A stretch of 12,228 bases of DNA from contig VMDJ01000140.1 of assembly GCA_008080925.1 (NCBI GenBank), positions 1 to 12,228 on the forward strand. The letters run 5' to 3'. This DNA is from Gammaproteobacteria bacterium. Its GTDB lineage: Bacteria > Pseudomonadota > Gammaproteobacteria > Chromatiales > Chromatiaceae. Positions 6,162 to 12,228 of the stretch are shown one piece after another; the first letter of the stretch is position 1, and every line of letters begins with the position of its first letter. The notes beneath the pieces are model-generated. The model saw only the letters and a program-made list of their open reading frames with translations, searched no databases and was not told the DNA's origin. The translations under genes and the position numbers were made by a program.

Positions 6162-9100
6162 ATGAGCAAGATAGATACAAAACCATCTGAGCCATGGGAG
6201 TCGGGTGTAATTCATGAGGGTAAGAGCCTCGGTATTGCCGGCTCCATTGCCAAATCATTTATTAACTCGCCACTTTCCCCATTGCTCTATGTTGCAATGT
6301 TGTTGTTAGGCATATTGGGCTTGATGGCAACGCCTCGTCAGGAAGATCCGCAAATTGAGGTACCACTCATTGATTTGGTTGTTCAGTATCCCGGTGCTGA
6401 TGCTGCGACGGTAGCCTCTTTAGCGGTTCAGCCTCTCGAGCGTCTGATGTTTGAGATCCAGGGCGTCAAGCACGTGTATTCATCGACTGCACGTGGTATG
6501 GGCATCGTCACCATTCAGTTTGATGTTGGTGAGCAGATGGAGTCGTCACTGGTTAAGGTGAATGACAAGCTAGCTTCCAATAAGGATCGTGTTCCAGCTG
6601 GCGTTGTACCGCCGTTGGTCAAAGCAAAAAGTATTGATGATGTGCCAGCGGTCACTATGACATTGTGGTCTGAGAAAGATTACAACGGTGACGGCATTCC
6701 CGATGTTGATGATTCGCAGTTACGTCGTTTAGCCCAATCGGTGCTGCAAGAGATTAAGCAGATTCCTGACACGGGTGCGAGCTTTGTGGTTGGTGGTCGC
6801 GCTGAGCAGGTGACCGTTGAAGTGTTCCCAGAACGCCTAGCGGGCTTTGGTCTGAGTGTTGGTCAGGTTGCGCAAGCTATCCAAGGGGCAAATGTTGAAA
6901 CTCAGATGGGGGGTGTCGAAAATGGCGGCTCTCATGTCATGGTTGTTTCAGGTGAGTACTTAAAATCAGTTGATGATATCAACCAGTTACAAGTCGGTTT
7001 TCATAACGGCGTGCCCGTCTATGTACATGATGTTGCTGAAGTTATTCAAGGCCCTGAAGATGCAAAACAAACAGTGGCTTACTACACAGGCGCGGCCACT
7101 GATTTAAACCGTGCGATTGCGGTCCCTGCAGTGACTATCGCAGTAGCTAAAAAGAAGGGAGCCAACGGGGTCTCGGTAGCAGAGGATGTTATTGCGCGTG
7201 TTGACTCTCTTAAGGGACGTTTGATTCCTAATGATGTCAACGTCAGCTTAACGCGTAACTACGGTTTGTCAGCTAAGCAAAAAGTTAACGACCTTATCTT
7301 CAAGTTATTCATAGCAACAGGCTTTGTTTTCTTATTGGTGTGGGCAGCATTCCGCGCACTTAAGCCGGCTATCGTTGTGTTGTTGGTTATCCCAGTTGTT
7401 CTCTTGTTTACGATTCTTTCAGCATGGCTGTTGGGCTTTACAATTGACCGGGTATCACTATTCGCCTTGATCTTCTCGATTGGTATCTTGGTTGACGATG
7501 CGATCGTGGTTGTTGAAAACATTTACCGCCGATGGCTCGAGGCAAACTCTGTCGATGCTGAAACTGCGGTTGATGCGGTACGAGAGGTGGGTAACCCAAC
7601 CATTCTGGCTACGGGTACTGTTATCGGTGCACTATTACCAATGGGCTTTGTCAGTGGCATGATGGGGCCTTACATGATGCCAATCCCAGTGCTTGGCTCT
7701 GTGGCCATGGTGATCTCGCTATTTGCAGCCTTTGTGTTTACTCCTTGGTTGGCAATTCATCCTCTTTTCAAGCCAACCTTAAAATACCTAGAAGTTGCTG
7801 AGAAACGTGAACATAAAGAAGCTGAATGGCTTGATGGTGTGTTCCGTTCTGCACTTGTCCCAATGATTGAGTACCCATGGAAGGCGCGCATGTTCAAGTT
7901 GGCCATGTGGGGCACCTTCTTGGTTATGTGCTCGTTCTTCTACTTCAAGTGGGTAGCGGTAAAAATGCTGCCGTTGGATAACAAGCCTGAGTTCTCGGTT
8001 GTGTTGGATATGCCAGAGGGATCTGCCTTGGCTGTCACAGGTAACCAAGCGCACCGTGTAGCGGATAAATTACGCCGTATGCCAGAAGTGCGTGATGCGC
8101 AGATTTATGTTGGCACGGCTAAGCCGTTCGACTTCAACGGTATGGTGCGCCACTACTATCTACGTCAACAACCATGGCAGGCTGAGATTCAACTGCAGTT
8201 GTTAGATAAGCGTGAGCGTAAACGTTCTTCTCACGAGATTGCAGTCGATGCACGTGCGCAAGTTAAAGAATTACTCGCAGGTACGGGTGCTAAGTTCTCG
8301 GTGGTTGAGATGCCGCCTGGTCCACCAGTACTCCAGTCAGTTGTTGCTGAGGTGTATGGTCCAGATGCTCAAACACGTCGTCAGGTTGCTGCCGATTTAA
8401 CTGAGATTTTCACCAAGACAGAAAGCTTGGTTGACGTTGATAACTATATGCGTGAGCCATATGACTATTGGCACTTTGTGATCGAAACTGAAAAAGCTCA
8501 GCGTCGCGGTATTTCAGTCCAAGATATTAACCGTGAGCTTGCGATGGCTTTGGGTGGTTATGTGCTCGGCGATGTAAAGCAGCGCGCAGGTCATGAGCCT
8601 GTGAATATTGTCGTTCAAATCCCAATGGCTGAGCGTTCTAACATCTCACGATTGGGTGATATTTTGGTTGGCACACCTAAAGGCTCTAGTGTTCCTTTGC
8701 GCGAGCTTGGACACTTTGAATTACGCGAAGAAGATCACTTAATTCACCATAAGGATTTGCGTGCGGTTGAGTATGTTGTTGGTGATGTGGGTGGCAAGCT
8801 TGCTGCACCTATCTATGGCATGTTCCAGGTGCAAGACAAGTTAATGGAAGTGGGTTGCCAGACCCCGGATGGTCATTCGTTGTGTGACAACATCAATTGG
8901 ACAGCGCCACCTGAGGATGACTCTCGGTCAGGTATTCAGTGGGCAGGTGAGTGGACGGTTACCTACGAGACCTTCCGTGACATGGGTATGGCCTTTGGTG
9001 CGGCCCTTGTTTTGATCTACATCCTGGTGGTGTGGGAGTTTGGTAACTTCCGTATTCCTGCTTTGATCATGGCGCCGATTCCGTTGACCTTGCTCGGTAT

Positions 9101-9911
9101 TATTCCGGCGCACTTGGTCTTCTTCCAGATGGGCTGGGGCGGTGAGTTCACCGCAACATCCATGATCGGTTGGATTGCCTTGGCCGGTATCATCGTGCGT
9201 AACTCAATTTTGCTGGTGGACTTCTCGGTGCACTTGATTCGTCAAGGAACGCCGGTGGTAGAGGCGGTTATTACTTCGTGTAAGACACGTACTCGTCCGA
9301 TTGTGATCACCGCATTAGCTTTGGTTGCAGGTTCATCTGTTATCTTCTTCGACCCAATCTTCCAAGGTATGGCGATCTCGCTTGCTTCTGGCGTGTTGGT
9401 ATCGACTGTGTTGACCCTAATTGTGATTCCTTTGGGTTGTGTGCAGGCCGCTGACTCCTTGTGCGAAGTGGCTGGCGTTGATTGCCAAGAGAAAAACTTG
9501 CTGCCATCACAAACCAAAGGTCAGAACTCAGCACCCGGTGCTGCATCGTCTGGTACACCATTGTTAATGAAGCTTTGGTCTGGCTTGATGTCGATTATCT
9601 TTGCGGTGATTGGCATCGTGACTTGGATACTGGGTTTGTTTAAGCGCAAGCCAAGTTCACCGCCGCCTTCGCCAAGCCCGGCTCCTGCACCTGTAACATC
9701 GCCTGCAGCACCAACAAGTGAATCGGTGGCTGAACCAACGGTCAGCTCAACGCCATCGTCTAGCGACATGTCTGGCAGTCGATTCGGTAGCCGCTTGGAT
9801 ACGCCCAAAAAGCGTCCAGTTGATGAGTCTGCTGAGGCGGAAGATGATGTAGAGCAACCTGCGCGCTCTTCGTATCGTCGAGGTATTCGTTTGAAGTCTG
9901 ACGAAGACTAA
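6162..9911 (+). CDS. RND efflux transporter permease, extended form (1249 aa)
   Basis: This is a proton-driven inner-membrane export pump. TM1 lies near residues 37-57, TM2-TM6 between about 380 and 533, TM7 near 577-600, and TM8-TM12 between about 941 and 1092, with two large periplasmic domains (about 58-375 and 601-938). The TM4 acidic pair is D445-D446 in SIGILVDDAIVVVENIYR; TM10 has GIIVRNSILLVDF, with R1013 where AcrB has Lys940. The protein is about 200 residues longer than typical pumps. After TM12 come GCVQAADSLCEVAGVDC (1092-1108), an additional hydrophobic segment (about 1141-1160) ending in KRK, and a Pro/Ser/Ala-rich tail that finishes with charged residues. An EF-hand-like loop lies at 173-184 and a two-cysteine segment at 899-908. 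The ATG has AGG 9 bases upstream and a three-codon ATG frame overlapping it. Substrate unknown; drug, metal or lipid export are all possible. Confidence 0.94.
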   Translation: MSKIDTKPSEPWESGVIHEGKSLGIAGSIAKSFINSPLSPLLYVAMLLLGILGLMATPRQEDPQIEVPLIDLVVQYPGADAATVASLAVQPLERLMFEIQGVKHVYSSTARGMGIVTIQFDVGEQMESSLVKVNDKLASNKDRVPAGVVPPLVKAKSIDDVPAVTMTLWSEKDYNGDGIPDVDDSQLRRLAQSVLQEIKQIPDTGASFVVGGRAEQVTVEVFPERLAGFGLSVGQVAQAIQGANVETQMGGVENGGSHVMVVSGEYLKSVDDINQLQVGFHNGVPVYVHDVAEVIQGPEDAKQTVAYYTGAATDLNRAIAVPAVTIAVAKKKGANGVSVAEDVIARVDSLKGRLIPNDVNVSLTRNYGLSAKQKVNDLIFKLFIATGFVFLLVWAAFRALKPAIVVLLVIPVVLLFTILSAWLLGFTIDRVSLFALIFSIGILVDDAIVVVENIYRRWLEANSVDAETAVDAVREVGNPTILATGTVIGALLPMGFVSGMMGPYMMPIPVLGSVAMVISLFAAFVFTPWLAIHPLFKPTLKYLEVAEKREHKEAEWLDGVFRSALVPMIEYPWKARMFKLAMWGTFLVMCSFFYFKWVAVKMLPLDNKPEFSVVLDMPEGSALAVTGNQAHRVADKLRRMPEVRDAQIYVGTAKPFDFNGMVRHYYLRQQPWQAEIQLQLLDKRERKRSSHEIAVDARAQVKELLAGTGAKFSVVEMPPGPPVLQSVVAEVYGPDAQTRRQVAADLTEIFTKTESLVDVDNYMREPYDYWHFVIETEKAQRRGISVQDINRELAMALGGYVLGDVKQRAGHEPVNIVVQIPMAERSNISRLGDILVGTPKGSSVPLRELGHFELREEDHLIHHKDLRAVEYVVGDVGGKLAAPIYGMFQVQDKLMEVGCQTPDGHSLCDNINWTAPPEDDSRSGIQWAGEWTVTYETFRDMGMAFGAALVLIYILVVWEFGNFRIPALIMAPIPLTLLGIIPAHLVFFQMGWGGEFTATSMIGWIALAGIIVRNSILLVDFSVHLIRQGTPVVEAVITSCKTRTRPIVITALALVAGSSVIFFDPIFQGMAISLASGVLVSTVLTLIVIPLGCVQAADSLCEVAGVDCQEKNLLPSQTKGQNSAPGAASSGTPLLMKLWSGLMSIIFAVIGIVTWILGLFKRKPSSPPPSPSPAPAPVTSPAAPTSESVAEPTVSSTPSSSDMSGSRFGSRLDTPKKRPVDESAEAEDDVEQPARSSYRRGIRLKSDED

Positions 9912-9931
9912 TTTTTGACAACCTAGGGCAT

Positions 9932-10507
9932 TTGCCGAGTGCGAATGACCCTTGGTTCAGGTTACAATTTACTCAAGAACTCACGGCAGTGAACACTGCA
10001 AGGGTAATTGATCTGAAAAGACGTCCGCTGACGCTGTTGGTACTGACTCTTTTTGGTGTTTCGAGCTTGCTCAGCGCCAATTGGTGGCCTTATTCACAGC
10101 CAAAAAGTGGACGTTCGTTTGTAGAGCTCCGGCCAACCAGTCCAAAAGCTGAGCAGCCGATAAAGCAATACAACACCGCTTCACAATGGCGTCCGACTCA
10201 ACGTGCATTTGTGCAGCCATCACCGATATATTCACGCAACGAGCAGCAAGCTCAAATGCGGCCTATAGAAGGTGATAAACAGTTGATTATGCCCCCGGCG
10301 AATCCTCGTTTAATTACGCGGGCGCCAGAGCATTCGCAATTTCGACCTTTGGGACGCTCTCAACAAGAACGTTCCTGGGTAACGCCGAATACGGTAGGGC
10401 AAACAGAGCCGAGACGGCCAGTGTATGTGCCGGTTCCGGTATGGATTTATCCAGCATCACCTTATGTGATGCCAATGATGCCAACCCCTTATTGGGGCCG
10501 TTGGTGA
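9932..10507 (+). CDS. Exported Pro/Gln/Arg-rich protein with xRP motifs (first of two)
   Basis: I do not recognise a named family. The open frame starts with a TTG at 9932 (191 residues, AGGG 3 bases upstream), but a GTG at 9989 would give a 172-residue protein with a more ordinary signal-like N-terminus, a few basic residues followed by LTLLVLTLFGVSSLLSA. I cannot decide between them. The hydrophobic stretch (residues 33-49 of the long form) could be a signal peptide or an anchor. The rest is low in charge balance and rich in P, Q and R, with recurring motifs ELRP (66), QWRP (85), QMRP (108) and QFRP (136), and ends in a Tyr/Pro/Met/Trp-rich tail (VYVPVPVWIYP...MPMMPTPYWGRW). It begins 20 bases after the RND permease stop and is followed 47 bases later by a gene of similar style, so it is probably part of the RND operon. 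Confidence 0.72.
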   Translation: MPSANDPWFRLQFTQELTAVNTARVIDLKRRPLTLLVLTLFGVSSLLSANWWPYSQPKSGRSFVELRPTSPKAEQPIKQYNTASQWRPTQRAFVQPSPIYSRNEQQAQMRPIEGDKQLIMPPANPRLITRAPEHSQFRPLGRSQQERSWVTPNTVGQTEPRRPVYVPVPVWIYPASPYVMPMMPTPYWGRW

Positions 10508-10554
10508 AGTAGTAAAAAGGCCCTTGGGCTGGATTGAAGAATAAGAGGACGCTC

Positions 10555-11379
10555 ATGTCTCACCGCTGGTTAAAGCCAACTTTGATTTCGATGATTGTTG
10601 TTAGTATCCCGATGCAAGTGGCGCTGGCTTACGGACCTCAGTGGCGCCCATCAGGCATTAACCTTCAACAACACATGCCTCAGCAGCTACCTCGTGTTGC
10701 ACCAATTAATCGCGGTTTCCGTCCGATTGATCAAGCTATGGTGGCACAAGCGAACCAAGCCCCAACTTGGCAGCCAATAGCACCCCGTTATGCACCGGTA
10801 GCGTCACCTCAACCTGCCTTTACCCAGCAATTTGGTTGGCGTCCAGCGGCAAAGCCATTCCTGGTGCAAAAACAAGCGCCTACCATGGCTTTACGTGAGC
10901 CAGAGCAGCCAAAGTTCACCTCAGCCTATTGGGGAATGGCGGAAAAAGTACGACCTAACGAGAATAAGCCTGCAGTAACTGCATACCGTTGGCGTCCGGA
11001 ATCTGCCCCAGCAACATCGGGTTTGATAGCACGCCAGCAAGCGGAGCCGGCACCGATGATGCCGCAGCCTAGTTATGCACCTCAGCCTTACTACCCAATG
11101 CCTCAAATGGGTTATGTCATGCCGTATGTGCCACAGCCCTATATGGCTTATCAGCCGCAACCTCGTATGCACATGGCTCCGCCACCACCACCGGTATTTC
11201 CACCGCAGTTCCCTGTGGCGCCTCAGCAGTTCATGCCATTTGCGATTCAGCCAGCCATCCCATTGCCTCAGCCTCACTGGAGCATGATGGATCCTATGTT
11301 TGGCCGTATGCCGCGCTTTGGACGCCAGACGATTCGTCCGGTAATTCCACCCATGACGCGTGATTACGCTGCCCGCTAA
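10555..11379 (+). CDS. Exported Pro/Gln/Met-rich protein with xRP motifs (second of two)
   Basis: This 274-residue protein has a clear signal peptide with an AxA site (MSHRWLKPTLISMIVVSIPMQVALA, cleavage after residue 25) and mature N-terminus YGPQWRPSG. I chose the ATG at 10555 over an in-frame TTG at 10534 because AGAGGA (10544-10549) sits just before it. The mature chain has regularly scattered motifs: QWRP (29-32), GFRP (54-57), GWRP (94-97), KVRP (131-134), RWRP (145-148) and TIRP (259-262). Residues 165-245 are very rich in Pro, Gln, Tyr and Met, including a PPPPP run and MHM. There is no cysteine. Composition and motif resemble the preceding gene product, so the two may be diverged paralogs. 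Its place in the RND operon suggests an envelope accessory role. Function unknown. Confidence 0.85.
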   Translation: MSHRWLKPTLISMIVVSIPMQVALAYGPQWRPSGINLQQHMPQQLPRVAPINRGFRPIDQAMVAQANQAPTWQPIAPRYAPVASPQPAFTQQFGWRPAAKPFLVQKQAPTMALREPEQPKFTSAYWGMAEKVRPNENKPAVTAYRWRPESAPATSGLIARQQAEPAPMMPQPSYAPQPYYPMPQMGYVMPYVPQPYMAYQPQPRMHMAPPPPPVFPPQFPVAPQQFMPFAIQPAIPLPQPHWSMMDPMFGRMPRFGRQTIRPVIPPMTRDYAAR

Positions 11380-11499
11380 GTCAGTAAACTTCTAGCATTA
11401 CCTGATTTCTGGCCATTAAGTGCCTGATTTAAAATGGTGCCAATATAGGGTTCTTGTGCTAGTGTTATCCCTAATAAGCCCCTCAAAGTAGAATTATTT
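11380..11499 (+). promoter_or_regulatory. Short intergenic gap with a weak possible promoter
   Basis: No terminator hairpin is visible after the second xRP-protein gene, so read-through into the next gene is possible. A weak promoter could be formed by TTCTGG (11408-11413) and TAAAAT (11431-11436) with a 17-base spacer; the -35 match is poor. CCTGATTT occurs twice (11401-11408 and 11426-11433). Nothing else stands out. Confidence 0.25.
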
Positions 11500-11973
11500 A
11501 TGTCAGAACAAAATCAAAAGCCGGAAGAATCAGCTGTTTCAGATGATATTTCTCGCTTAGCGTGTGCGCTTGAGGCTGACCAGCTGCGTTCAGAATTGAG
11601 TCAGAAGCGTTGGGAGTTGATTATTTACCCCTCGCTATTTGCTTTCGTCTTATTAGCACTCTACGGATTCTACCTAGTCTATAACCTACAAAAAGACGTG
11701 CATTACTTGGCCATCAGTGTTGACTCTAATATGACCACTCTGGCGAGCAATATGCAGAACATTTCCCAGAATATGGGTCAGTTAACCAGTAATGTCCGTG
11801 CAATGACCGTTAGTCTCGATAGCATTGATAAGAAAGTAGGTACGTTGGAGCCTATGTTGGCAAACATGACTAGCCTGACTCAATCAGCGCAGGGTATGAA
11901 TATCAACATGCATCGTATGAACCGCGACATTGGCCGTCCCATGCGTATGATGAATACTTTCATGCCTTGGTAA
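11500..11973 (+). CDS. Single-pass membrane protein with long periplasmic coiled coil
   Basis: This 157-residue protein has a charged cytoplasmic N-terminus (residues 1-37), one transmembrane helix (about 40-61, LIIYPSLFAFVLLALYGFYLVYNL) and a C-terminal region with a strict seven-residue hydrophobic pattern. Hydrophobic residues fall on d positions V67, V74, L81, I88, L95, M102, I109, L116, M123, A130, M137, I144 and M151, and on most a positions (A71, M78, M85, M92, V99, L106, V113, L120, then T127, N134, N141, M148, M155). This predicts a parallel coiled coil of about 13 heptads directly continuing from the membrane helix. The tail is Met-rich and ends FMPW. It resembles the signal-transducing stalks of chemoreceptors in style, but no signalling domain is present. 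It follows the RND cluster by 120 bases on the same strand. The ribosome binding site is weak. Function unknown. Confidence 0.85.
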   Translation: MSEQNQKPEESAVSDDISRLACALEADQLRSELSQKRWELIIYPSLFAFVLLALYGFYLVYNLQKDVHYLAISVDSNMTTLASNMQNISQNMGQLTSNVRAMTVSLDSIDKKVGTLEPMLANMTSLTQSAQGMNINMHRMNRDIGRPMRMMNTFMPW

Positions 11974-11986
11974 AAAGCGTATCAAG

Positions 11987-12015
11987 AAAAAGCCGCTCAA
12001 TTGAGCGGCTTTTTT
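11987..12015. terminator. Rho-independent terminator, bidirectional
   Basis: A perfect 20-base palindrome (11991-12010, arms AGCCGCTCAA and TTGAGCGGCT) is flanked by an A-run at 11987-11990 and a T-run at 12010-12015. It lies 17 bases after the stop of the coiled-coil protein gene and closes the plus-strand cluster. It can also act on minus-strand transcripts coming from the ibpA-like gene. Confidence 0.93.
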
Positions 12016-12031
12016 GTGCCTGAAATAAATC

Positions 12032-12057
12032 CCCCTCAACTCGTTAGAGTCAAGGGG
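12032..12057 (-). terminator. Possible weak terminator of the ibpA-like gene
   Basis: Read on the minus strand, CCCCTTGACTC and GAGTTGAGGGG form an 11-pair stem, with two G-U wobbles, around a TAAC loop. It is followed by ATTTATTT instead of a clean T-run. It lies about 58 bases after the ibpA-like stop codon. The stronger palindrome beyond it probably serves as backup. Confidence 0.5.
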
Positions 12058-12115
12058 TTGCGGAGAGGAGATCTATCCAGACAAAGAATAGACCGCCTTA
12101 CAGAGAGAAAGTTTC

Positions 12116-12228
12116 TTAGGCCGCGTTTGCTTGCTCGTTATCAATTACTGCTTGTGCGGTTTTGATTTCAATTCGACGTGGCTTCATCGCTTCTGGAATC
12201 TCGCGGACTAATTCGATGTGTAACAAGC
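12116..12228 (-). CDS. Small heat-shock protein Hsp20/IbpA-like, C-terminal end only
   Basis: Only the last 37 codons are in the window; the gene enters from the right edge and stops at TAA (12116-12118). The visible peptide begins LLHIELVREIPEAMKPRRIEIK. This matches the end of the alpha-crystallin domain and the C-terminal extension of IbpA/IbpB, including the P-E-A-x-K-P-R-R-I-E-I segment with its IxI motif, which docks onto the beta4-beta8 groove of neighbouring subunits during oligomer assembly. About 13 further residues (TAQAVIDNEQANAA) form a longer tail than in E. coli IbpA. Such proteins hold misfolded clients for DnaK/ClpB. Any heat-shock promoter or thermometer leader would lie outside the window. 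Confidence 0.85.
   Translation of the reverse strand, partial: LLHIELVREIPEAMKPRRIEIKTAQAVIDNEQANAA

Noticed and set aside
6154..6165. Three-codon ATG-CAC-GCA-TGA frame overlapping the RND permease start
   Set aside because: Too short to interpret. It may affect start selection slightly, but nothing else in the sequence supports a role.
9521..9808. Minus-strand Gly/Val-rich frame opposite the permease tail
   Set aside because: Shadow of the Pro/Ser/Ala-rich tail codons; no ribosome binding site or promoter.
10921..11277. Minus-strand open frame of 118 codons rich in Arg, Trp, His and Leu inside the second xRP-protein gene
   Set aside because: Its odd composition is the antisense shadow of Pro/Gln/Met-rich codons; it has no ribosome binding site or independent support.
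9932..11379. Tandem DNA repeat or recent duplication of the two xRP-protein genes
   Set aside because: Only short protein motifs are shared; no long nucleotide identity is visible, so a recent duplication is not supported.

Overview
The window looks like chromosomal DNA of a gammaproteobacterium with moderate GC, plausibly a marine Oceanospirillales-type heterotroph. This placement is inferred from protein resemblance (an E. coli-like fructokinase Mak, an E. coli-length NadA with matching cysteine spacing, an IbpA-type small heat-shock protein) and not from any marker gene. I see no rRNA, tRNA, insertion sequence, phage gene or CRISPR array. Both ends cut through genes.

Left part (1-2100). 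A minus-strand pair encodes a MoxR-type AAA+ ATPase followed, 6 bases later, by a zinc-metallopeptidase/VWA-like protein whose 3' part lies outside the window. Divergent from it is a short plus-strand gene for a 64-residue acidic protein with two G-aromatic-x-x-G motifs that recall ribosome modulation factor. It has a candidate promoter, an inverted repeat over the -35 box, a foldable leader of about 125 bases and a strong terminator.

Middle part (2100-4970). Three minus-strand genes lie here: a conserved-looking helical protein of unknown function, quinolinate synthase nadA (TTG start), and a ROK-family fructokinase (mak). The last two are 18 bases apart and probably cotranscribed. A divergent 272-base intergenic region separates them from the next block.

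Right part (4970-12020). This is the unusual section. A plus-strand cluster encodes a periplasmic adaptor (HlyD/AcrA type), a 1249-residue RND permease and two exported proline-, glutamine- and methionine-rich proteins that share recurring [W/F/M/V]-R-P motifs. After a 120-base gap comes a single-pass membrane protein with a continuous heptad-repeat coiled coil. The permease is about 200 residues longer than usual, has an EF-hand-like D-x-N-x-D-G-x-x-D-x-x-D loop in its first periplasmic domain, and carries an extra hydrophobic segment and a Pro/Ser-rich tail after TM12. No outer-membrane factor gene is present. I infer a specialised RND export machine with its own envelope accessory proteins; the substrate is unknown. 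The cluster ends at a perfect-palindrome terminator, followed by the 3' end of an ibpA-like gene on the minus strand.
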